Origin: a virus
Virus record (IMG/VR): IMGVR_UViG_3300028800_000163
Span: 1 to 43,171 of that record
Reading direction: 5' to 3' (one strand)
DNA length: 43,171 bases
Below the pieces are notes generated by a model. It ran no database searches, was not told the origin of the DNA, and worked only from the letters and a program-made list of their open reading frames with translations. A program made the position numbers and the translations under genes. How positions within the stretch are numbered: the first letter of the stretch is position 1; every line of letters starts with the position of its first letter. Below are positions 16,849 through 23,386 of this stretch, one piece after another.

Positions 16849-16923
16849 GCCCCAGTAGCTCATTGGTCGAGCAGCTATTTCTAAAATACGCGGAAGCGGG
16901 TTCGATTCCTGTCTGGGGCGCCA
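16849..16923 (+). tRNA. Second tRNA with CTA anticodon, imperfect anticodon stem
   Basis: 75 nt: acceptor GCCCCAG/CTGGGGC, D arm GCTC-ATTGGTC-GAGC, T arm GCGGG-TTCGATT-CCTGT, G discriminator and encoded CCA. The loop TTCTAAA gives anticodon CTA (16881-16883). The anticodon stem GCTAT/ATACG has two mismatched outer pairs, or pairs fully if one C bulges (GCTAT with ATA-c-GC). It lies 3 nt after the first CTA tRNA and differs from it in acceptor and discriminator, so the two may carry different amino acids. Confidence 0.85.
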
Positions 16924-16927
16924 AACT

Positions 16928-17677
16928 TCAAGTAACCCACCATAGAGAGTATGGGTTTGCATTCAGCCCCTGTGGATGATAGTAGATTGCCGCTACATCC
17001 TTCATCTGATTAGCGTAGTCTTTCTTCAATCTTCTCAACCAGACCTTGTACGCTAGCCAGTTCAGGATACTTACCTTGCTGTTGCAGTTTCCCATATGCC
17101 AAGCCAATCTCCTAGCATCGGTGTTGCTCACATCTGTATTGATGCAGCTTACCAGCAAGCAGATAGCACTGTATACGAAGAACGGCAAGCCTAGCAGTCT
17201 TGCTAGGTAATGCAATGGATTCTTAAGACTCGGAAAGCTCGCAGCAATCATTGTTGCAACCAGCTGTAACTGTCTGAATAGAAACGAAGAACCCGTCATC
17301 TTACCTGGCTGGTTGTTATTTAAGAATCCAAAGTGTGAGATCAATGCCCACAAGAACTTTCTAGGGAGATCCGTGATTCCAAGCTCCATGCAGCCGTTGA
17401 GAACTCCGTAGTAGTCGTCTGGACCTTCTTGATCTGAGTCAGTTGGGACTGGGGCTCTGTTCAACATCCCGTTTGAGTCAACACATCCGCTCATGCGGGC
17501 ATGGTAATCCAGCTCGTCTGCAGGGGATAAGAGTCCCAGCTTCTTGAGCATTATGAAGTACTCACTCGTGTACATGGTCCCATTATCTGAACCTCTACCT
17601 GGGGAAGGTCCCATCGGTCCTGGCGCTAGTAGGTTGTTCCCGTCGACGTATGGCTGAAAGTCATCTTTAATACTCAT
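16928..17677 (-). CDS. Phage protein of unknown function, convergent with the tRNAs
   Basis: 249 residues. It has a recognisable layout seen in phage proteins: LSPADELDYHARMSGCVDSN, then DYYGVLNGCMELG, GFLNNNQPGK and FRQLQLVATMIAASFPS, with a hydrophobic stretch about 165-185 (LPFFVYSAICLLVSC) and a C-terminal YYHPQGLNANPYSLWW. I know the pattern as a phage protein without assigned function. It has its own promoter box 6 nt before its ATG. Its 3' end comes within 5 nt of the opposing tRNA, and no terminator separates them. Confidence 0.72.
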   Translation of the reverse strand: MSIKDDFQPYVDGNNLLAPGPMGPSPGRGSDNGTMYTSEYFIMLKKLGLLSPADELDYHARMSGCVDSNGMLNRAPVPTDSDQEGPDDYYGVLNGCMELGITDLPRKFLWALISHFGFLNNNQPGKMTGSSFLFRQLQLVATMIAASFPSLKNPLHYLARLLGLPFFVYSAICLLVSCINTDVSNTDARRLAWHMGNCNSKVSILNWLAYKVWLRRLKKDYANQMKDVAAIYYHPQGLNANPYSLWWVT

Positions 17678-17683
17678 AGAGTT

Positions 17684-17689
17684 ATATTA
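17684..17689 (-). promoter_or_regulatory. -10 box 6 nt before a minus-strand start
   Basis: On the minus strand TAATAT, six bases, then ATG 17677, with no Shine-Dalgarno site. It fits the leaderless spacing seen on the plus strand. Confidence 0.5.
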
Positions 17690-17700
17690 TCAGAAGGTGG

Positions 17701-17790
17701 GATAGGCTGCCCTATCTAATCCTGAGAGTTAGAGGGCTCTTCTTTCTTTTCTCGATCTTCGAAGAAGATCGACACGCGCTTCTGCGCGTG
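17701..17790. other. Three tandem hairpins in the divergent intergenic region
   Basis: GATAGG-CTGC-CCTATC (17701-17716), CGATCTTC-GAA-GAAGATCG (17753-17771) and CACGCGC-TTCT-GCGCGTG (17773-17790). All are perfect stems of 6-8 bp without T runs. They lie in a 262-nt gene-free gap between a minus-strand gene and the dUTPase. Possible roles are transcript ends or protein binding; the rest of the gap shows nothing I can support. Confidence 0.5.
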
Positions 17791-17925
17791 AGGGTTCACT
17801 TAGGTTTTTGTAAGTATAGAAAGAATGGTTTGACTAGCTAGAACCCTTTTATGATACCCGCGACGAGCAACTTTTTAACTTAGTGACGAAAATAATCTTC
17901 AACTCACCATGCTGGTCTGGTTTTG

Positions 17926-17931
17926 TATAAA
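17926..17931 (+). promoter_or_regulatory. GTATAAA box before the dUTPase
   Basis: TATAAA preceded by G, 8 nt before ATG 17940. There is no ribosome site, so the mRNA is probably leaderless or nearly so. Confidence 0.55.
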
Positions 17932-17939
17932 TGCTACAT

Positions 17940-18458
17940 ATGATGGACGAAGAAAAGATTAAGCTTTTAAAGAAGATGCGAGAGGACATGTTCCGTATTC
18001 AGGTTGAGATTCTCAACGACGGGAAGTTGCCTTACAAGGCAAACTATACCGACGCGGGCTTCGATCTGTATGCAACTGAGGATGTGACGATCTATCCAGG
18101 TCAGGTACAGAAGCATCCACTCAATATTAAGTTGAGTTTGCCAAAGGGAACTTGGGCTGAGATCACTTCTAAGTCCGGTCTCGGTGCAAAGGGGTTGCTG
18201 GTGTTCGCTGGCGTCATCGACCAAGAGTATCGCGGGATTCCTCACGTTGTTATGAGCAATATCTGGGTGATGCAAGAGATTGGTCCTGACGGGTATCCGC
18301 TTATGAGAGTGAACCCAATCATAGTTAAGAAGGGCGAGAAGCTTGCCCAGCTCATCATGAATCCGTACTCGCCGGAGTATTTCATTGAACAGGTAGAAGC
18401 AGTTGATACGAATACTGCCAGAGGTGCTGGCGGGTTTGGAAGCACCGGCGCAACGTGA
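17940..18458 (+). CDS. dut: dUTP diphosphatase (dUTPase)
   Basis: 172 residues with all five trimeric dUTPase motifs in order: DAGFDLYA (38-45), SKSGLGAKG (77-85), GVIDQEYRG (91-99), GEKLAQLI (132-139) and RGAGGFGSTG (161-170). It hydrolyses dUTP to dUMP, keeping uracil out of phage DNA and feeding dTMP synthesis. An insert between motifs 3 and 4 makes it slightly longer than the usual 140-150 residues. The start at 17940 follows the promoter box; an ATG at 17931 overlaps that box and is unlikely. The stop overlaps the next gene's GTG start. Confidence 0.93.
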   Translation: MMDEEKIKLLKKMREDMFRIQVEILNDGKLPYKANYTDAGFDLYATEDVTIYPGQVQKHPLNIKLSLPKGTWAEITSKSGLGAKGLLVFAGVIDQEYRGIPHVVMSNIWVMQEIGPDGYPLMRVNPIIVKKGEKLAQLIMNPYSPEYFIEQVEAVDTNTARGAGGFGSTGAT

Positions 18459-18871
18459 TCGTCGTAGATCCGCGACTCAACAAGGTTGAGATGCAGCACT
18501 GGTTGGTCCAGTATCTAGCGTCATACGCTACGATGGATTATGATATGCCCATGACAGGTAAAGAGATTACACTGTTTGATATCGCTGTCACGACAACCGG
18601 TCAATGTAAGGTTGAACTCTTCGAGAATAATCACGGTTATCAGCTTAAAGCGCTAGCAACCCTTCAAACAGGTCAGAATCAGAGTACGTTCGTGTACAGT
18701 CTTGGTATGGTTTTGCCAACGTACTCAACCGTCAAGGTGAGAGTGACCAACTTTGAGAAGTGGCCATATGACATAGCCATCATGCTTCGATACTCCTCTG
18801 AGGATCTGTACGAGAAGTACAACAGGGAGTTCACAAGAGCATTGGAGGCCAAGCTTGAGCGCGAAACCTGA
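18455..18871 (+). CDS. Unknown protein downstream of dUTPase
   Basis: 138 residues starting at GTG, which overlaps the dUTPase stop (GTGA). The body is beta-rich (KEITLFDIAVTTTGQCKVEL, then FVYSLGMVLPTYSTVKVRV) and the C-terminus is a charged helix. No cysteine motif or membrane segment. Possibly a small structural protein; the family is not recognised. Confidence 0.65.
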   Translation: MIVVDPRLNKVEMQHWLVQYLASYATMDYDMPMTGKEITLFDIAVTTTGQCKVELFENNHGYQLKALATLQTGQNQSTFVYSLGMVLPTYSTVKVRVTNFEKWPYDIAIMLRYSSEDLYEKYNREFTRALEAKLERET

Positions 18872-19301
18872 ACGCAACTATCTAGATGAACTCAATACAG
18901 ATTTAGGTCACATCTTTGGCGACTTCCTGAGGATGATGAGTCTAAACACTGTAACTCCAGACGTGATTTCAAAGTCCCGCTATGCAGCTCACAACATCAG
19001 TGGTAGCTACACACTGGAGTTAAATATAGAGGTTAGTGTTACAGAAATGCTGAAGATGAAGAACAATGGGGTAATCAAATCTTCAGTTGATTTCAATAGC
19101 TTAGTTTGTTTCGGTAGCTATATTCCTGATCACCAGGCACAGACACAAGACTACAAGACTGGCACGATGTCAATGGTGCTTGTATACCAAATTCATGACT
19201 TAGAAGATTTCCTTAAGGAACTTCATAAGAGAGCTTGGATTCACTACAATGCTTGTATGAACGATGAGATAGATAAGGTACTCGAAGAGTCCTCTGACTA
19301 A
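18855..19301 (+). CDS. Unknown acidic protein
   Basis: 148 residues. The TTG start at 18855 is supported by GGAGG 7 nt upstream, inside the preceding gene, with a 17-nt overlap. It begins MSAKPERNYLDELNTDLG and ends in an acidic tail (KVLEESSD), with a mixed alpha/beta body. Function unknown. Confidence 0.65.
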   Translation: MSAKPERNYLDELNTDLGHIFGDFLRMMSLNTVTPDVISKSRYAAHNISGSYTLELNIEVSVTEMLKMKNNGVIKSSVDFNSLVCFGSYIPDHQAQTQDYKTGTMSMVLVYQIHDLEDFLKELHKRAWIHYNACMNDEIDKVLEESSD

Positions 19302-19302
19302 G

Positions 19303-19308
19303 TATAAT
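19303..19308 (+). promoter_or_regulatory. GTATAAT box with a short hairpin leader
   Basis: TATAAT preceded by G. The predicted leader begins with GCTCC-AGACA-GGAGC (19309-19323), a hairpin that contains the AGGAG ribosome site of the TTG start at 19329. Ribosome access may therefore depend on this hairpin. Confidence 0.55.
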
Positions 19309-19328
19309 GCTCCAGACAGGAGCATCGA

Positions 19329-20075
19329 TTGGACAATTTCTCCAGCATATACCAAACCAACGTTAGAATCCACGGAATGGACTCCATGAGTTCCGACGCC
19401 ATCTGGCCTAGGAACACTGAAGTCTGCATCACTCGAATCCCTATAAGGAAGCGAGACGGCTTCGATCCTGATAAGTTCAAGGAGTTCGCTACTAAGTTGA
19501 AGAACCATATGGTTCCAAACGGCATAGTGTTTCTCATCTGTTACGCTCCTATTGAAGCTAAGTGGCGACCTTTCGAGATAGCTAAGATGATGGCTGACGT
19601 AGGTTTCACTCACATTGACAACATCGTTGTAGAGAAAACCTGGTTCCCAGGCAAGCGCTCAGAAACAAACTTAGTTAACTCACATGAGTACGTTCTCTAC
19701 TTCTGCAATGGCAACGTCTGGAAACTAGACCGTCTGCCCGTCAGACAATACCTCAAAACTGATGACGAGACATCTTGCCCAGGCAATACATGGAAGATTG
19801 AAACTGGTTCTTTGGACGAGGCTTACCCAGTCGACCTAGCTGAACTCCTAATTCGAATGACTGACTGTCTTCCAGGCTCAGTCATATTTGATCCCTACTG
19901 TGGCGGAACAGGTTCACTTAAAGCAGCACTCAAACTTGGGCATAGCTTCTTTGGCTTCGAGAACGATCCTAAGCAGATCAAGAAGTACGAGAAGGTAGTA
20001 AAAGAATACAATAAGGAGATGGACAATGCCGTTAGACATCGCCCACGCAATCCAAGAGTTAATAAGAAGCGGTAA
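19329..20075 (+). CDS. N6/N4-type DNA methyltransferase homologue lacking the catalytic (S/D)PPY motif
   Basis: 248 residues with the beta-class order of an N6-adenine/N4-cytosine methyltransferase: a target-base half first, then LVNSHEYVLYFC, and the SAM-binding motif FDPYCGGTGS near the C-terminus followed by GHSFFGFENDP. Where motif IV (SPPY or DPPY) should stand, the protein reads CITRIPIRK, so the catalytic motif is absent. It may be inactive, a binding protein, or have an altered chemistry. The TTG start has AGGAG 7 nt upstream; an ATG at 19378 is a weaker alternative. The C-terminus is basic. Confidence 0.72.
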   Translation: MDNFSSIYQTNVRIHGMDSMSSDAIWPRNTEVCITRIPIRKRDGFDPDKFKEFATKLKNHMVPNGIVFLICYAPIEAKWRPFEIAKMMADVGFTHIDNIVVEKTWFPGKRSETNLVNSHEYVLYFCNGNVWKLDRLPVRQYLKTDDETSCPGNTWKIETGSLDEAYPVDLAELLIRMTDCLPGSVIFDPYCGGTGSLKAALKLGHSFFGFENDPKQIKKYEKVVKEYNKEMDNAVRHRPRNPRVNKKR

Positions 20076-20601
20076 GACTGAGGGAGATGGCGACGTAACA
20101 GTGATGCCAGGCTTCAAAACTGTTGACATCTATCCTATCTTTGAGCATGCGTTCACTGAGAAGGCAAAAGCAACCCTTCTTAACAAGACTAACAATCAAC
20201 TTTATCAATACAATCGTAAGATTGTTGCCGGGCCAGCACTTATTTTGTTAGGTAAACTTGGGTTAAAAACCTGCAAGATGTGGGCTGACGCTACTCCTGA
20301 CGGGATGTATGTGAGAGATTTTGACTTAGTTCACTATGCTGCTAGTAGGGCAACCAAAGAAAAGCTTCCTCAAGCAATAATGAGAGTTATAGATACTGTG
20401 AATATCGTCGCTGAAAAGGACTTCACAAAGGCGGCGTTGGTACAACTAAGTGTTATAGAGCTTGCTCGTGTAAACACTCCAGAACCCGAGTTTGTAGTGA
20501 TATCTTACGTCACTCTAACTAAGAAAGGTGCTGAATACGTTGCACAGCATATGTCAGATAGGTTCATCCCAGAGGGTGGACTGCCAGATAGGATTGAGTA
20601 A
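20026..20601 (+). CDS. Unknown protein between methyltransferase homologue and GroEL
   Basis: 191 residues, starting with AAGGAG 7 nt upstream and overlapping the previous gene by 50 nt. It is mostly alpha/beta with no known motif (ATPDGMYVRDFDLVHYAASR in the middle, FVVISYVTLTKKG near the end). The stop overlaps the GroEL start (TAATG), so the two are coupled; a partner or substrate of the chaperonin is conceivable but unsupported. Confidence 0.65.
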   Translation: MPLDIAHAIQELIRSGKTEGDGDVTVMPGFKTVDIYPIFEHAFTEKAKATLLNKTNNQLYQYNRKIVAGPALILLGKLGLKTCKMWADATPDGMYVRDFDLVHYAASRATKEKLPQAIMRVIDTVNIVAEKDFTKAALVQLSVIELARVNTPEPEFVVISYVTLTKKGAEYVAQHMSDRFIPEGGLPDRIE

Positions 20602-22325
20602 TGATTTATCAGAAGAGTAAAGCAAAGAGCGTAACAGCAGATAGAGCTAAGATCAGACAGATTGTGCAAACCACGATCTCTGAGATGGGCGATATCGTTG
20701 GGGCAACACTTGGACCGGGTGGACGTCTTGTCATCCTGGAGCGCGATGGTCTGTCTCCGCTCATCACCAAAGACGGTGTTACGGTTGCTAAAGAACTTGG
20801 TCTCGCAAACGCTGAGGCTAACGTCATCATCGAATCTGCCAAGGAAATCTGTCTTCGCACAGCTAAGCAAGCTGGCGACGGAACGACCACTGCTATTGTC
20901 CTAGCTAGTGCGATCACAAAAGAGGGTCTTGATTTCCTCGAGAAGAATCCCAAATATAATCCTCAGCGTATGGTTAGCGAATTGAATAACCTGTATGCTG
21001 ACGTAATCTGTCCATTCTTAAAGACACACGCAAAGCCAGCAAAGGAGCGTCATGAACTTATCAACGTCGCTAGGATATCTGCTAACGGCGATAGTCTTAT
21101 TGCTACCGCAGCTGTTGACGCTGTTATCGCTGCGGGAGAGGACGGCCAAGTTCTTATTGAGGAAGCTGACGATACTGGTATCCGAGTGGAAACGATCGAC
21201 GGGTGCATCGTAACGACAGGATTAAAGGATATTGGTTCAATCGGTCTAGCTTTCATCAACGACCGTGCAGGTCAGCAGTGCAAGATGGATAATGGGTTAG
21301 TATTCCTGTATGACGGAACAATGAACGATCTCAAGGTTCCAGCTGCTATCCAGCAAGCTGTAGAAGGCACTGAGATGTTCGGCAAGCCAATGCTTGTGTT
21401 CGCTCACGGCTTCTCTGATGTCGTACTAGATAGATTTGCTAAGACTACAAAGGGCGGATATACTGTTATCCCTGTAAAGACGCCGATGGGTGGAGTTGCA
21501 AACTCACGCTCTATGCTTCTGTATGACCTCGCTGCATATACTGGCGGTACGGTTGTGGATCCAGGCACAATTGATGCCTTCATCCAAGAAGAATCAGATG
21601 AAGAGTTTGGTAGATTCGAAACTGCAAAGATCAACATGTATGAGACATTCATGACCAGCGATGTGGATCATGAGAAGATTGAGGCTCGTATCTCTGAGCT
21701 CAAATCAATCATGCATGTTGCTCCTGACGAGAGACAGAAGATGTTCGCTAAAGCTGCTATCAGTAAATTGACTGGTGGAGTTTCAACTATCTGGGTCGGC
21801 GGTGGATCTGAGCTTGAAGCTAGAGAGAAGAAGGCTCGCGTGGAAGATGCCGTGGAAGCTGTTCGCTCTGCTATCGCAGAAGGAATCGTCCCAGGCGGTT
21901 GCGGCGTTCACCTAGTTCTATCTGACATCATTGCTCGTCATCCGGACCACGTCCCTTCTTGGGGCATCATGGTGAAGGCACTTAAGGCTCCGTTTGGACT
22001 CCTGCTGTCCAACTGCGGTGAGAATTTCGACGACATCTGGAACGCATTGCAACCCCACATAGTCAATAGGAATTCTCCACCTAAATTCATATTCGATGCA
22101 AACAAGCACAGGATCGTTGATCCTGAAGAAGCCGGAATCATCGAGCCAGCAAAGGTGTGTAGAGTTAGTCTAGGTAATGCCTTATCAGTTGCATCGCTTC
22201 TGATCACATTGGGTGGTATTGTTGTTGTGCCTCGTGACTTTGGTCTTGAGAATCAGCTAGCACTTAGCAAGCAAGCTTTCAAAGATATGATGAATCCTGA
22301 TAGCGGACTTGTTGGACAGGAGTAA
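20601..22325 (+). CDS. groEL: Phage GroEL-like group I chaperonin
   Basis: 574 residues, close to bacterial GroEL (about 545). Conserved nucleotide sites are present: ATLGPGG (35-41), ITKDGVTVAKEL (about 55-66), AGDGTTTA (91-98, including the Asp equivalent to E. coli D87) and RVEDAVEAVRSAIAEG near the C-terminal third. The GGM-repeat tail of bacterial GroEL is missing; the end is GLVGQE. No GroES is visible in the window. Some large phages encode GroEL relatives that fold phage proteins, and that role is inferred. The ATG overlaps the preceding stop. Confidence 0.93.
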   Translation: MIYQKSKAKSVTADRAKIRQIVQTTISEMGDIVGATLGPGGRLVILERDGLSPLITKDGVTVAKELGLANAEANVIIESAKEICLRTAKQAGDGTTTAIVLASAITKEGLDFLEKNPKYNPQRMVSELNNLYADVICPFLKTHAKPAKERHELINVARISANGDSLIATAAVDAVIAAGEDGQVLIEEADDTGIRVETIDGCIVTTGLKDIGSIGLAFINDRAGQQCKMDNGLVFLYDGTMNDLKVPAAIQQAVEGTEMFGKPMLVFAHGFSDVVLDRFAKTTKGGYTVIPVKTPMGGVANSRSMLLYDLAAYTGGTVVDPGTIDAFIQEESDEEFGRFETAKINMYETFMTSDVDHEKIEARISELKSIMHVAPDERQKMFAKAAISKLTGGVSTIWVGGGSELEAREKKARVEDAVEAVRSAIAEGIVPGGCGVHLVLSDIIARHPDHVPSWGIMVKALKAPFGLLLSNCGENFDDIWNALQPHIVNRNSPPKFIFDANKHRIVDPEEAGIIEPAKVCRVSLGNALSVASLLITLGGIVVVPRDFGLENQLALSKQAFKDMMNPDSGLVGQE

Positions 22326-22327
22326 CT

Positions 22328-22786
22328 ATGACTACTAAACAGATTGTTATTATCAGCATCGTCGTGATTGCAGCAGCATTTGCGTTCGGTCGTTGGAGTG
22401 CTCCAGAGCATGTGAAGATTCAAACTGTCGAGGTTGAGAAGAAGACCGACGATAAGAAGGTAGTAGTGGACGACAATAAGAAGACTACCATCACTGAGAC
22501 TGACAAGCCAGATGGCACTAAGACCAAGGTTACAGTAATTACTGACAACAAGAACTCTAAGTCTGAAGATAAGAGCACAGACGATACAACCAAAACTGTA
22601 TCTAAAGAGATCGACAAGAGTTCAAGTAAAGTCACCATCTCTATGCTTGCTGGCGCTAGCTTGACAAAGCTTGGTACACCTATCTACGGTGGTGCAATCT
22701 CTAGACCTATCCTAGGCCCTATCACTGTTGGTGTGTTCGGCTTCCAGAACGGTGTGGCCGGCGTAAGCGTAGGTTTGACGTTTTGA
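22328..22786 (+). CDS. Membrane-anchored protein with charged linker
   Basis: 152 residues. One N-terminal membrane segment (about 5-22, IVIISIVVIAAAFAFG), then a K/D/T-rich linker of about 80 residues, then a C-terminal glycine-rich, hydrophobic beta region (GPITVGVFGFQNGVAGVSVG). AGGAG precedes the ATG. The layout fits a protein that spans the envelope; a spanin-like or superinfection-related role is only a guess. It probably shares an operon with GroEL. Confidence 0.72.
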   Translation: MTTKQIVIISIVVIAAAFAFGRWSAPEHVKIQTVEVEKKTDDKKVVVDDNKKTTITETDKPDGTKTKVTVITDNKNSKSEDKSTDDTTKTVSKEIDKSSSKVTISMLAGASLTKLGTPIYGGAISRPILGPITVGVFGFQNGVAGVSVGLTF

Positions 22787-22787
22787 T

Positions 22788-23135
22788 ATGCCTAAGTTTC
22801 GCTTCCTGTGTGGATCCTGCAGTCTAGAGGTAGAGAGATACACTTCGGTCAAGACTGAAGAATCTAAGTGTCCCTCATGTGAAGGCACCATGAAGCGTCA
22901 ACTTCCCGGTAGCGGTTCACAGGTCTCTAGGGAAGTGATGGATCCATATACCAACGTTCGCACTGCTCCAGATGAGAAGCTGCAGAACCTAGCTCGTAAG
23001 ACTGAGTACTTCTGGGAAGTTGAAGTCCCTAGACTCGTTCAGACATACTCGACGCAGACGTGTCTTGAAGAAGGCTGGCTTGTGTACAATGACAAAGGTG
23101 AACTTGTCATTAACAAACCGCCGAGCAAGAGATGA
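22788..23135 (+). CDS. FmdB-type zinc ribbon protein
   Basis: 115 residues. The N-terminus MPKFRFLCGSCSLEVE with CPSCEGTMKR about 20 residues later gives two CxxC knuckles, matching FmdB-family putative regulatory zinc ribbons. The rest is helical and charged. No clear ribosome site; it lies 1 nt after the preceding stop, so it may be coupled. It may bind nucleic acid or protein. Confidence 0.75.
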   Translation: MPKFRFLCGSCSLEVERYTSVKTEESKCPSCEGTMKRQLPGSGSQVSREVMDPYTNVRTAPDEKLQNLARKTEYFWEVEVPRLVQTYSTQTCLEEGWLVYNDKGELVINKPPSKR

Positions 23136-23386
23136 AGAAGTATAGTTACGATAACTGGAATCAAGTTTTAGAGCTACCAGAAGGCGAAGATAAGAAGAGA
23201 CAACTTCGTATTGTTGGCTCTCTAGCCAGGGGCAATCTTCACTGGTTTGTTCGTAAGCTTATAGGCGGCATCTCAACCGATGATCCTGAGTGGTGTAAAC
23301 AGAGGATTGCGGCTGGCGAGATGCTTCCAAAATCTGACTTCTTGAGAATTACGAGGACGTATGAAGATACTCTCGGTATCTATTAA
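23132..23386 (+). CDS. Small unknown protein before the gp46-like ATPase
   Basis: 84 residues, basic, starting in an ATGA overlap with the zinc-ribbon gene and overlapping the next gene by 26 nt. It contains HWFVRKLIGGISTDDPEW. The tight packing suggests co-expression with the recombination ATPase. The family is not recognised. Confidence 0.65.
   Translation: MKKYSYDNWNQVLELPEGEDKKRQLRIVGSLARGNLHWFVRKLIGGISTDDPEWCKQRIAAGEMLPKSDFLRITRTYEDTLGIY

Noticed and set aside
17831-17856. Classic -35/-10 promoter (TTGACT and TATGAT) before the dUTPase
   Set aside because: The spacing between the two elements is only about 14 nt, too short for a normal sigma-70 promoter.
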